This document shows positions 31,231 to 40,406 of a DNA stretch of 48,509 nucleotides, in pieces; position 1 is the first letter of the stretch; the number at the start of each line of letters is the position of its first letter. A model generated the notes under the pieces. That model saw only the letters and a list, made by a program, of their open reading frames with translations, had not been told where the DNA came from and did no database searches. Origin of the DNA: Desulfovibrio sp. (GTDB lineage Bacteria > Desulfobacterota > Desulfovibrionia > Desulfovibrionales > Desulfovibrionaceae); NCBI GenBank assembly GCA_024699605.1, contig JAILPJ010000108.1:1-48509 (forward strand), read 5' to 3'. Both the position numbers and the translations under genes were made by a program.

Positions 31231-32286
31231 CTAGGCCAGCGGCACTTTCGGCCAATGCCGCTTGGCAAAACGTACGGCTTCTCCCACAAGCAGGGCACTC
31301 ACAAAACAGCCCAGTCCCGCCGCCATGGCCTTCTCAAGCGGATCCTGGATGGTCAGCCAATCAAGCAAAATCAAGAGCACAGGCCAGTGATACAGGTAGA
31401 TATCAAAACTGCGGCTATCAAGATAGCGCACAATGGCGTTGCCGCTAAAGGCCGGATAATCACGGACAAGCTTGCGGGCCAAGAGCACGAAGATGGCAAT
31501 CAGGCCAAACTGCTTGACCAGTTCAAGCAATTGCAAAAGGAAAAGACCAGCCAAAGGGATGCCTTGGGTATCATCGCCGGCCAAAAAACCACACATGGCA
31601 TCAAGAACGTAAATGACAAAAACGCCAGCCAATAGCCAGGGTAACAGTCTGCGCCCCTGAAGACGGCTGCTCAGCGCAAGCTTCTCTCTATTTAACAGGT
31701 AGCCGGCAAAGAAATGCACAGCGTAGAGCGCCGAACGGTCAAGATGAAACTGTGTGGGGAAAAGCTGGGCTGCCTGATGCACGGCAACCAGGCCTAGGAA
31801 AATACCAAGACAGACCTTGCGGGTGGCCGCGATGTTCGCATAGCGCAAGACCTCACGCCCCACATAGGCCAGAATATAGGTCGTAAAAAGCGCCATGAGG
31901 AACCAGAGGGCATCGGCATTGACGCCAAAGGGGTATTCAAGGAAAAGGATGTACAGCGGATTGCGGCCCGCGTAGCGCACATCGCCGGAAAGGCAAAAGA
32001 GCGGCAGAAACCAGAGCGCAAGCACGGCTCCATACGGCAAAAGCAGACGACGGATTTTTTTGGCTGTCAGCTCACCGATGGAGCGGTATTTTTGCAAATC
32101 ATAGAGGCAGAAGGAGAAGACAAAGCCAGAGGCGAAAAACAGCAGGGGCACCTGAAAATCATTGGTCAGGATCTTGAATGGCGGCCAGCCATAGCGAATG
32201 CTGTGATTGACGACAATGCAGAGAATGGCAAAGAGTTTGAGCAGCGAATAGTGACGGGTATCGTAAAGCGGCGTTTTTTCGGGCAT
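31231..32286 (-). CDS. Acyltransferase 3 (OafA/YrhL-type) membrane protein
   Basis: A 351-residue integral membrane O-acyltransferase with about ten helices. The family's N-terminal motif is present: LKLFAILCIVVNHSIRYGW, with the conserved His near residue 24, then LLFFASGFVFSF and the arginine-rich KKIRRLLLPYGAVLAL. The C-terminal region has SFDIYLYHWPVLLIL. Such enzymes add acetyl or similar groups to lipopolysaccharide, exopolysaccharide or peptidoglycan sugars; the substrate is unknown. A moderate GGACGGA lies before ATG 32286. It is followed 114 bases later by the PilZ gene on the same strand. Confidence 0.88.
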   Translation of the reverse strand: MPEKTPLYDTRHYSLLKLFAILCIVVNHSIRYGWPPFKILTNDFQVPLLFFASGFVFSFCLYDLQKYRSIGELTAKKIRRLLLPYGAVLALWFLPLFCLSGDVRYAGRNPLYILFLEYPFGVNADALWFLMALFTTYILAYVGREVLRYANIAATRKVCLGIFLGLVAVHQAAQLFPTQFHLDRSALYAVHFFAGYLLNREKLALSSRLQGRRLLPWLLAGVFVIYVLDAMCGFLAGDDTQGIPLAGLFLLQLLELVKQFGLIAIFVLLARKLVRDYPAFSGNAIVRYLDSRSFDIYLYHWPVLLILLDWLTIQDPLEKAMAAGLGCFVSALLVGEAVRFAKRHWPKVPLA

Positions 32287-32311
32287 AAGCGTTCCGTCCT
32301 TGGCTGAAAGA

Positions 32312-32343
32312 GCTAAGCCGCAAGCTCAGGTTTGTGGCTTAGC
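32312..32343. repeat. Inverted repeat between acyltransferase and coiled-coil genes
   Basis: Perfect 8-bp arms GCTAAGCC (32312-32319) and GGCTTAGC (32336-32343). There is no T tract on the minus strand, so it is a weak terminator candidate for the gene ending at 32477. Confidence 0.5.
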
Positions 32344-32476
32344 AGAGGTCTGAGCGCAAGTTTAGCACAACGACAAAAAAACGTGAACCGGCAGTCTCCC
32401 GCATCTATCTGGCCTCTAAAGCATGCTAAGCAGGGAACGGCAGCGTGCCAAGGCGATCTGCCAGGGAGAGACTGGC

Positions 32477-33265
32477 TCAGAGATTGGCATAGGCGGCTGC
32501 TTGCACAGCCTTCAGCGCACTGATTTCAGCCTTCAGCTCTCGAATTTTGGCCTGCGAGGCCTGTGACTTACGGTCATGCGAGCACTCAAGCTCGTTGAGC
32601 TTAGATCTGAGGCTTTTGCGTAGGTTCTGACAACCGGCTATCAGCTCGGCCTGTTCCTTCTTGGCCTGCATGAACGTGATAATCCGTTCATTGTTACAAG
32701 CACAGGCAACAGCCGTTTCAAACCGTGTCTTGGCCGCGTCCAGCAAAGGCTTGCGCTGCGTCTCAAACGCCTCAAGGAGATCCTTGCCCCTGGATTTATC
32801 AGCCAACGCCTGGGCTTTTTGCTTTGCGATAGCGTTCTTGCGGGCGTTGGCGAAATCCACAGCTCCGTTTTGCAGATCCCCATGCAGCCGCTCCAGGGCA
32901 TCTACCACGGCCTCAAGCTTTGTAGTCGTGCGTTGCAGAAGGCGCTTGGACTTTTTTTGGACCGTTACTTCTTCCAACATCAAGTCTCTGACAGCCTTCA
33001 TGGCATCGTTACCCTCTTTGAGCAGGGCTCGGGCCGTCGCGTCCTCCTCAACCGCCTGACTGGCCTCTGCGAGCTTCTGCCTGGCTTTGGCAAAGGCAAG
33101 CCTGTACTCCTCGCTCGTGGCAAGCCCGCAAGGTTTTAACGTAAGGTCTTCGCAGCATTGCTGAAAACCAGGGTCTTGTGCCAACAAAGGAAAGAATGCC
33201 TGCGCATCAGGGTTAAGGCGTTGCTCCTGCCCACGCATTTCTGCCTTCGGCGTGTTCTCAGTCAT
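32477..33265 (-). CDS. Coiled-coil protein of unknown function
   Basis: A 262-residue soluble protein, mostly long alpha-helices with heptad-like spacing: AFAKARQKLAEASQAVEE, LLQRTTTKLEAVVDALERL, and a final helix KIRELKAEISALKAVQ. Short Cys pairs occur at QCCEDL and AVACACNNE. There is no signal or membrane segment. Ribosome site GGAGAGA before ATG 33265. It could be a structural, scaffold or DNA-partitioning protein; no family is recognised. It is divergent from the gene at 33468, so the 200-base gap probably holds two promoters. Confidence 0.72.
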   Translation of the reverse strand: MTENTPKAEMRGQEQRLNPDAQAFFPLLAQDPGFQQCCEDLTLKPCGLATSEEYRLAFAKARQKLAEASQAVEEDATARALLKEGNDAMKAVRDLMLEEVTVQKKSKRLLQRTTTKLEAVVDALERLHGDLQNGAVDFANARKNAIAKQKAQALADKSRGKDLLEAFETQRKPLLDAAKTRFETAVACACNNERIITFMQAKKEQAELIAGCQNLRKSLRSKLNELECSHDRKSQASQAKIRELKAEISALKAVQAAAYANL

Positions 33266-33467
33266 CGATCTCTCCTCAAAGACGGATAGCTATGGGCTTT
33301 GCAACTGGCCAGAAAAAAACGGCTCACGAACACAAGCCCTGCTCAAGAAGCCTGACGCAGCAGACAGACAAAATCTTGCCATTCCCAGATTTTCCCGGTA
33401 GGTACTCTTTACCTGCGTGCTTTGCGACAGGCTCCTAACATCAACATGCCCTCTTGGAATCCTCATT

Positions 33468-34490
33468 ATGCCGAAAAATCAAGACCCTCAGAGCAAAACA
33501 GCGTCTAAGCCTCCAAAAGCCAGGATCTTCGAGCTCAGGCCAGCTCTGCCCAGAACCAGGTTTTCAGCCCTGCTCACAGCCTGCTGTGAAAAAATGCTCA
33601 GGCCGGAAGCGCTACTCAGGCTGGAAAAAGAGGTTGAACCACTTCCCGCCGACTTCTGCCTGATCACGCGTGAAGAGCAAAATGCCATCTACAATGAAGC
33701 CATCAGCATTCGCTATCCGAAAATCCTTGAGCTCTACATCAAACTCAATGGCATGCACAGCGCAGAGCTCATCCCCAAGCTCTGTACGGAGATGGTTTTG
33801 CCGATCAAAATGCTGGAAGCGCCAAACACGGCTTTCAAATCCTTTGCCAGCCTCCACAGAGCGGGCCTTTCACTGTCCTGGTGGCTCTTTGGCCTGGATA
33901 GTCCTCTGCGCACAAGCTTGCGTGTGGAAACAGTGCCCTGGGAAATGTCCCTGGCCGACCACATCCGGACCATGCGTTTCAAGCAGGGCTGGAACGAGCT
34001 GGAATCACGCTGGATGATCACCCAGACCCATGGCACTTCGCAAAAGAAGCTGGAGCATAAAATCCTCTGCCGCTTGATGAGCGGTCTGCCGCAGATCAAG
34101 CTCTTTCCCCTGATGCCTTCAGTGGTTGGGGTTTTTGAGCGCTTGGAAAACGCCGTGCTGAATTTTGTGCCACCGGCTGACTGCGAGCCCTGGATCAAAG
34201 AATGCTACCAGATGTTCAAGCAATCCCCCTGGCGCTGCTGTGTGCTCATGCTGGTCAGGCAGGGCAGCATTTCCCACTGGCAGGTGGTCAAACAACGCCC
34301 CAGGCGCAAATCCGAACGCCTGGCCTATGTGCTCAATTTGATTTTTGATCTCTATGGTGAAAACGAAGGCCTTGTCTATTATCTGCGTGTGCTCAATGAA
34401 GAGGCCCGCGCTCAAGGCTTTGCCAATCTTTCCGAAGTTGTGCGAGACGCCGTATGGAACCGGGACGCAATCCACCCAGAAAAGGACTGA
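33468..34490 (+). CDS. Unknown cytoplasmic protein, pair with 34454
   Basis: A 340-residue protein without signal or membrane segment. Visible features are basic helices near the N-terminus (FSALLTACCEKMLRPEALL) and a Trp/Arg-rich region around 130-200 (LSWWLFGLDSPLRTSLRVE, FKQGWNELESRWMITQTHG). The C-terminal half has YQMFKQSPWRCCVLMLVRQ. I know no family match. The start ATG 33468 has GGAATCC upstream; the frame is open 17 codons earlier without a ribosome site. Its stop overlaps the start of the next gene by 37 bases, so the two are coupled and probably act together. They lie against the 3' end of the Wadjet operon in convergent orientation. Confidence 0.7.
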   Translation: MPKNQDPQSKTASKPPKARIFELRPALPRTRFSALLTACCEKMLRPEALLRLEKEVEPLPADFCLITREEQNAIYNEAISIRYPKILELYIKLNGMHSAELIPKLCTEMVLPIKMLEAPNTAFKSFASLHRAGLSLSWWLFGLDSPLRTSLRVETVPWEMSLADHIRTMRFKQGWNELESRWMITQTHGTSQKKLEHKILCRLMSGLPQIKLFPLMPSVVGVFERLENAVLNFVPPADCEPWIKECYQMFKQSPWRCCVLMLVRQGSISHWQVVKQRPRRKSERLAYVLNLIFDLYGENEGLVYYLRVLNEEARAQGFANLSEVVRDAVWNRDAIHPEKD

Positions 34491-35068
34491 CACGCTTCCG
34501 CAGCCTGCAGATCATCACAAGCCCCGAGGCGCCCCAGGAGGTCCGCTCCATCGACCTGATGGCTCCCCGTGGCGTCCCAGGCAGACTGAGCGGTTTTTTC
34601 GGCAGTGAAGCACCGTTCATAGCCTACATCCACAAAACACTGCTTGGCCCTGATCAATCCCTGCGCTTCTTCACCCTCTATGCCGACGGCGGCGATTTGC
34701 AGCCCCATCCCAAAAACTCGGAGGAGCTGGCGCAAAAAAAGATGGTGGCTCTTGATACCTATACCAGCCAGTTTGTGCGCGCCCTTGTGCAGAAAATCCT
34801 GGACATCCCCCTTGAGCGCGACAGCTTTATCCGCCTGTTGACAAAAAAGCCAGAACTGCTCAACCGCCTCTGGGAACACGAACTCTTTGCCAACGTCAAG
34901 GCCTTTCAATGGCGCTGTGACGTTACGCTGCCCAATGGCGCCTGCTTTCCGGGCATGCGCCTGATCACGCTCAAAGACCCTTCCTCAATCCTCTATGTTC
35001 AGTGCGTGGATCCCTGCGTCCGCCGCGAAGACATCCGCTTTGTCCCGTATCCCGCGGCCCAGGGCTAA
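34454..35068 (+). CDS. Unknown protein coupled to 33468
   Basis: A 204-residue soluble protein with mixed composition and no motif I recognise: APRGVPGRLSGFFGSEAPF near the N-terminus, a helical middle (LVQKILDIPLERDSFIRLL), and a C-terminal strand-rich part with FQWRCDVTLPNGACFPGM and ILYVQCVDPCVRREDIRF. It starts inside the preceding gene (37-base overlap), a sign of translational coupling. The last 4 bases overlap the end of jetC on the other strand. Function unknown. Confidence 0.68.
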   Translation: MEPGRNPPRKGLTRFRSLQIITSPEAPQEVRSIDLMAPRGVPGRLSGFFGSEAPFIAYIHKTLLGPDQSLRFFTLYADGGDLQPHPKNSEELAQKKMVALDTYTSQFVRALVQKILDIPLERDSFIRLLTKKPELLNRLWEHELFANVKAFQWRCDVTLPNGACFPGMRLITLKDPSSILYVQCVDPCVRREDIRFVPYPAAQG

Positions 35069-38000
35069 GCCTTGGACATGGCTGCGCCCGACGTATCCAG
35101 ATCAATGGCATCGGTAAAGAGGCTGAGCAAAGAATTTTCATCAGCCACCTGCAGGCGCGCCAGGGAAAGCACGGCGGGATTGCTCCCCTTTTCCTTGGTG
35201 CTGCGCACAAAGGTCACGCCGCTCTCGGAGGCGGGAATCAAATTGAGCACATAGATATTGTCGAAACGATCGTAGATGGAGTCGCCGCCAAGGCCGGTGA
35301 GGCAGATCAGCTGCAGATTATTCTTCTTGGCCATCTCCATCAGGGGCTTGAGGAGATGTGTGGCATTGGTCTTGCCAAAGGGATTGTCCATAATCAAGGT
35401 CTTGCCCTCGCTCAGGGCCGCGCGGAAGCTATCGCCGTCATCGTGGCGCATATAGCTGAGAAGGGAGCTTAGGACGATAAAGGAGGACAAAAAGCCCTCG
35501 CCGCCGGAATTGGTGGTCACGCTTTTCCAGGGAATGACCAATTCGCGCTGCGACTCGACCTTGATCAGTTCAATGCCAATGTTTGCGATGCCCACGATCT
35601 TGTCATAGAGCTCTCTGGTGGTCAGACGGCTGGCCACCAGATCGTGCACGGCCTGTCCGTCATGCAGCGCCTCCAGGCAGAGCGTACGCACCCCGTCCAT
35701 CAGATCCCCGATCTTGTGCCGATAGATGTCCTTGTTCTCCTCCCAGCTGGGAACCTTGATCTGCAGTGTCTTGCGCGCTTTGTCGCGGATTTTGATGGAG
35801 GAATTATTGTCTATGAGATTCATCTGGATATTCACGCGTTCCAGATAGTCGAAAAAGATATTGGCCAGGACTTCTTTTTCCTCGTCGATCTTGGAAATAT
35901 CCTTGTCCAGCTTGCCGGCCATGCTGGCCAGGATCGTCAGCTTCAGGGGCAGCTCATGCAGGAGATTGCGGGTCGAATTGATCAGGGCCAGCAGATCGGG
36001 CAGGATTTTGCGAATGGGATCATAGACCGGCTGATTGCAGGTTGTGGTCACAAGCTGGGTTAAGGCGGCCCTTTCCTGATGGGAAGTGGCCAGTGCCAGA
36101 CTGTAGGCCTCTTTCTTGCTCTTGATGAAGAGCGTAATTTTGTCAATGGCAAGGCTTTCCAGGGCAAAATAGTCCGGCAGAGGCGGAAGCTCACCCAGCT
36201 CGCCTTCCCTTTGGCCAAACTCCGCCTCATTGTTGGCCACAATGGCGCGCAGGCCTTCTTCGTCTTTCTGCGTCGCCGCCAATTCCGCCTGCACCTGCGC
36301 TTTGCTCTTGGCAAGCTCTGCCAGCTGATAGGCGAAATCGCGCTCCAGAAAGCCTTCCGTGGCAAGGCGCTCGCGATCCATGGCTTCCGTTTTGTCACAG
36401 GTCTGCTGGATGGCATGGAGCAGATGCTCGACCCGGGCCTTGGCTTCTGAGGCTTTGGCGGTCAGCTCCATCAAGGCGGCATTGCACTCCTTGCTTTTCT
36501 GCTCAAGACGGGCCTGCTCGCTTTTGCAGAGCTCCAGCTCACTGTCGGTGATCTGGCTTGCCGCGATCTCCTCGTCGCTGATCTTTGAACCCGCCTGCAT
36601 GGTTTTCAGCTCAGCAGTCCAGGACTCCAAAGAACTCCTGTGTCGTTTCAGTTCCTCTTCAAGGGCTGGGATATTGATGTTGGACTCATCCCCCATGGTT
36701 TTGACAAGAGCCTGATACTGCCCTGTGGCCGCCACGGCATCAAAGTCCTCCTCAAGACCCGGCAAGTCCTCATAGGACGCGTAGGTCACCGAAAGCTCAT
36801 TGTGCAGACGTTGCTGCGTAGCCCAGGCAGCCTTTTTGTTCTCACGGGCCAGCTGGAGATTCTGCTCAAGTTTGCCACGCTCTTCGCGCAACTGGGCCTG
36901 CTGCTTCTGGCAGTTCGCAAAGTCGCGGTTTAAGGTCTCCGCTTCTTTTTTCTGCTCGCGATAGCTCACATAGCTTTTGGAGAGTTCGGCAAATTCGCTG
37001 ATCTGCTGGCCCAGGGCACTTCTGGCCATCAAGAGTTTCTTGACCTCTTCCTGCAACGCGGCCTCATCAGAGCGCATTTTCTGCAGGGCCTGCCGGTCGG
37101 CCGCAAGCTCACGCTTCAGGCGTTCAAGCCGTTCATTGTCGTGCGCAAGCGTCTTCTGGCAGCTTTGGTAGAGCTCCCGGCTGACCCTGTGACCGCAAAG
37201 ACGTGTCAGACGTTCACGGTAACCGGCCAGTTCCTTGCGCCGTTCACTCAAGAGCCCCTCAAGCCGCTGCGCCTCGCCGGCTATCTCGTCCAGTTTGGCC
37301 TGGCATTTCTGCTCATCGAACAGTTCCCAATCCACGTGGGTGTAAAAGCGAAGGCCCGATGCTTCAGGCTCTGCGCTTTGGGCCTCAGCCTGAAGGCAAT
37401 CGCGGCTGATCAGGGGAATGGGCGTAAAGCTTTCCACCTTCTCGCTCGTATCCTCGATCCGCGCAAGTTCATTGGGCTCAAGCAACAAGGCATAGGGCAG
37501 AAAACGGTTGTGTTTGAGCAGGTCCAGTTTCTGCTCCAGCGGCGCAGGATGCCTGCGCAACCACTCCATGCCGTAAACAACGGGAATTTCCAGCCTGCGG
37601 AAAAAGTCCTGGAGGCTGTCGGAAAGCGTCAAAAAGCCCTTGGTATAGCGTTCGCGCCGCACATCGAGCTCGCGCAGCTCCTTTTCCAGTCTTGCGATTT
37701 CACTTTCGTGCTCGGTGATGCGCAGCTCCGAACGGCTCACAAGCTTGTCCGTATCAAAGACGGCGTCTTCGGCCAGGTCCAGGTATTGGAGAATCGTCCG
37801 GCGCTCGTCCAGTTCCCGCTCAAGCTCGCCAAGTTCTCGCGCGTGCATGCTCTGATCGATTTCAACCTGCTTGATCCGATCCTGGCCGTCTTCGATTTTG
37901 CGTTCCAAAAGCGCGGCTTCCTTGCGCAGATTTTGGCTCTGCCCTTCCTTAAGGCCGCGCGCCGTTTCCAGCTCGTGATCCTGGCTGGCAAGCGCATCGG

Positions 38001-39555
38001 CATGGGCAGAAAAGACCTCCAGGGGAAAATGGTATTTGCCCTGAAAGAGCGTGATTTCAAATGTCACGCCATAGCCGGCAAAATAGGCGTCTTCCTTCTG
38101 CTCATAGGCTGTACACAAGCTTGAAAGTTCACCCAGACGCATCTTGATGGCCATCAGCTGGGACTCCACAGCCTGGCGCTTTGCGGCATTGGCCTCAAGG
38201 GCAAGACCGGTCTCGGTCTCGGTCTTGGCTGCGGCACTGATCAGCTCCTTGGCCTGCGCCTCCTGCTCCAGACAATGGCGTTTGAGTTGTGCCCCAAGCC
38301 GTACGAGCTCCTGGCTGAAGTTCTTGGCCTGCGAGCGGGCCATTTCCAGCTGCTTTTCCAGCTTGCTGCTTTCGGCGCGCTCATTATCCAGGGCATTTTT
38401 CAAAAACTGGCAATGGCGGATGCGCTGGCTTTTGACAAGGCCCTCGATCTCCACACTCAGCTCTGCCAGCTGACTTTTCTGGGCCGCAAGCTTGTCGGAA
38501 AGCTCCTCAAAGATGGCCTGCTTGGCATAATAGTCCACAGACAGCTGCGCATAGGTCACATCGGCCATCTGCCGGCAGATCTCCTCCAGACGCTGGCTTA
38601 CGGCCTCGCGCCTCTGGGCAAGCTTGCCAAAGAGCTCTTCAATGGCCAAAAGCCCCTGCCGTACACTCTGCAAGGCCTCTTCACTCTGATCTTCAGCCTT
38701 TTTCAAGACCTCGGCCATTTCCAGGATCGCTGTGGCATCCTGCTGAAACTGGACGATGGCCTCCTTCTGCGCAATGCTCGCCTCCATTTCATGGTAGTGG
38801 CGCACATAGTGCTCAAATTGCTTCTGCATGGTCGAAATCAGACTGTTTTCGCGATTGAGCTTGGTCTCAATCTGCGGCAGCAGCCATTTTTCAATCAGGC
38901 GGCGTTCGTCCTTGCATTCGGAAAAAATCTTGGAGAGCCCGCCCTCCTCCTTGTTCACCGTGCGGATAATGGTCTGCCATTCCTTGCAGTTGATGCCGTA
39001 TTCTTTCAGCTTGGCAAAATAGCTGCTGGCCTGATGATTGCCGTTCATATCGTAGAGGAAAAACTTGAGGCTCTTGTCCTTCTTGAAGGACTCAAAGAGC
39101 GCGCGGCACTCGGCAAAGCTCTTCAGTTGCGTCCGCTTGCCGTCTTTTTCCACCACCGGCAGATGATAGATATCGTGGGCGCACTGACTTTTGTACTCAC
39201 TGATGAAAGTGAAGATTTCCAGTTCATCTTCATTGTTCTCATCCACATGCTGGTTTCTGCGCACCATCATACCGGTCAAAAGATAGCCCGAGCCGCCGTC
39301 GAGCAGCCATTCCACGAGAATGAAGGAAGGCTGGGAGGTGAGAAAATAGCCTGAAAACTTGCGGTCAGCGAGGTCGCGGTAATTTTTCTGCACAAAGGGC
39401 GCCATCAGCATTTGAATCATCACGCTCTTGCCGCCGCCGTTTTCCAGGGAAATCAGCGTGCTGTCGCCCTTGAAATAGAGGCATTCGTCGTTGATGCGGA
39501 TGGCGTCGTTGTTGTAGTTGACATTGATAAAACGAATGGCATTGATCTTGCTCAT
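35065..39555 (-). CDS. jetC: Wadjet subunit JetC (SMC-like ATPase)
   Basis: A 1496-residue SMC/MukB-like ATPase, the motor of the Wadjet system, which extrudes DNA loops and marks small circular plasmids for cleavage. The N-terminus SKINAIRFINVNYNND leads into Walker A ENGGGKS at 38-44. About 1000 residues of coiled coil follow, broken by a hinge-like region near 640-800. The C-terminal head has the signature TNSGGEGFLSSFIVL near 1345 and the Walker B region TLIMDNPFGKTNATHL near 1385. It starts at ATG 39555, whose ATGA overlaps the stop of jetB; GGAGGG is upstream. It is the last gene of jetD-A-B-C. Confidence 0.93.
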   Translation of the reverse strand: MSKINAIRFINVNYNNDAIRINDECLYFKGDSTLISLENGGGKSVMIQMLMAPFVQKNYRDLADRKFSGYFLTSQPSFILVEWLLDGGSGYLLTGMMVRRNQHVDENNEDELEIFTFISEYKSQCAHDIYHLPVVEKDGKRTQLKSFAECRALFESFKKDKSLKFFLYDMNGNHQASSYFAKLKEYGINCKEWQTIIRTVNKEEGGLSKIFSECKDERRLIEKWLLPQIETKLNRENSLISTMQKQFEHYVRHYHEMEASIAQKEAIVQFQQDATAILEMAEVLKKAEDQSEEALQSVRQGLLAIEELFGKLAQRREAVSQRLEEICRQMADVTYAQLSVDYYAKQAIFEELSDKLAAQKSQLAELSVEIEGLVKSQRIRHCQFLKNALDNERAESSKLEKQLEMARSQAKNFSQELVRLGAQLKRHCLEQEAQAKELISAAAKTETETGLALEANAAKRQAVESQLMAIKMRLGELSSLCTAYEQKEDAYFAGYGVTFEITLFQGKYHFPLEVFSAHADALASQDHELETARGLKEGQSQNLRKEAALLERKIEDGQDRIKQVEIDQSMHARELGELERELDERRTILQYLDLAEDAVFDTDKLVSRSELRITEHESEIARLEKELRELDVRRERYTKGFLTLSDSLQDFFRRLEIPVVYGMEWLRRHPAPLEQKLDLLKHNRFLPYALLLEPNELARIEDTSEKVESFTPIPLISRDCLQAEAQSAEPEASGLRFYTHVDWELFDEQKCQAKLDEIAGEAQRLEGLLSERRKELAGYRERLTRLCGHRVSRELYQSCQKTLAHDNERLERLKRELAADRQALQKMRSDEAALQEEVKKLLMARSALGQQISEFAELSKSYVSYREQKKEAETLNRDFANCQKQQAQLREERGKLEQNLQLARENKKAAWATQQRLHNELSVTYASYEDLPGLEEDFDAVAATGQYQALVKTMGDESNINIPALEEELKRHRSSLESWTAELKTMQAGSKISDEEIAASQITDSELELCKSEQARLEQKSKECNAALMELTAKASEAKARVEHLLHAIQQTCDKTEAMDRERLATEGFLERDFAYQLAELAKSKAQVQAELAATQKDEEGLRAIVANNEAEFGQREGELGELPPLPDYFALESLAIDKITLFIKSKKEAYSLALATSHQERAALTQLVTTTCNQPVYDPIRKILPDLLALINSTRNLLHELPLKLTILASMAGKLDKDISKIDEEKEVLANIFFDYLERVNIQMNLIDNNSSIKIRDKARKTLQIKVPSWEENKDIYRHKIGDLMDGVRTLCLEALHDGQAVHDLVASRLTTRELYDKIVGIANIGIELIKVESQRELVIPWKSVTTNSGGEGFLSSFIVLSSLLSYMRHDDGDSFRAALSEGKTLIMDNPFGKTNATHLLKPLMEMAKKNNLQLICLTGLGGDSIYDRFDNIYVLNLIPASESGVTFVRSTKEKGSNPAVLSLARLQVADENSLLSLFTDAIDLDTSGAAMSKA

Positions 39556-40406
39556 TGACCGCCCTCCTCTGCCGCGTAGCTCATCGCGCCCGCTCCCTCC
39601 TGCTGCGTGCCCACTGCCGCCAGATCCTGCTCCCAATCATCTTCCGGCTCTGAGACCTCTTCTGTCGCAAGGGGTTCTGTCTCATCCCCGCTCGCCTTCT
39701 CAAGCGTATCCATCAGCCTGAGCACACGGCTGTAATTGTTGCGGTCAAGGAGATTCCAGTCCATGAAATGATCAAATTTCCGGGCGGTTTTGATCATTTC
39801 ATCTTTTTCGATGTAGATGACCAGCCCCTGTTCCTGCAGAAAACGGATGATGGCGTATAAAAAACCTTCCTTGGTGGTTTTGCGGCGCGAAAGTTTTTCA
39901 TCGGAACGCAGGCTCTCGTAGGATTGACTCATGGCCGTAAAGAGCAGGCCACTGGCATTTTGCTCCGCTTCGTCGTAGCGGTTCATGCCGCGCTTGAGAT
40001 ATTCGGCAATACTGTTCTGCCAATCGCCAAAACGCAAATAGTCACGGATTTTGCTGCTATTGCCGTAGCCGTCGTAAAACTTGAGGATCAGAACCATGAT
40101 GGCAAAAAGCGCCAGGTAGTAGTCGGCTTCCAGGGTATTGCTGCGGCAAAGCTGCTGCTTGAGCTCGGATTTGGAGAAGCCAAGAAAATAATTGTCCTCA
40201 GCCGGGAAGAGATAAATGACATCGTCGTAGCGGGCAATGTCCACACTCAGATACTCGGCCTGATGCTGCAAAAGCACCTGCACGGCTTCGGAATCGAGAA
40301 AGCTGCGGTAGAGTTCCGGCTCGCGGCTCTGCTCAAGCTCATGATGTTCCAAAAGATAGGCGAAAATTGCCTGACTCTGCTCGATTTCTTCAAGACTGTA
40401 GGCCAT
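39552..40406 (-). CDS. jetB: Wadjet subunit JetB (MksE-like kite protein)
   Basis: A 284-residue protein that would bridge JetA and JetC, like MukE/MksE. The N-terminal two-thirds is winged-helix-like: LFAIMVLILKFYDGYG, DYLRFGDWQNSIAEYLKRG, and RKTTKEGFLYAIIRFLQEQG followed by VIYIEKDEMIKTARKFDHFM. The last 40 residues are acidic and probably flexible. It resembles the JetB form paired with the JetA of type III Wadjet (DUF6063, from memory). ATG 40406 overlaps the JetA stop (TGATG), and its own stop overlaps the JetC start, so JetA, JetB and JetC are translationally chained. Confidence 0.88.
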   Translation of the reverse strand: MAYSLEEIEQSQAIFAYLLEHHELEQSREPELYRSFLDSEAVQVLLQHQAEYLSVDIARYDDVIYLFPAEDNYFLGFSKSELKQQLCRSNTLEADYYLALFAIMVLILKFYDGYGNSSKIRDYLRFGDWQNSIAEYLKRGMNRYDEAEQNASGLLFTAMSQSYESLRSDEKLSRRKTTKEGFLYAIIRFLQEQGLVIYIEKDEMIKTARKFDHFMDWNLLDRNNYSRVLRLMDTLEKASGDETEPLATEEVSEPEDDWEQDLAAVGTQQEGAGAMSYAAEEGGQ

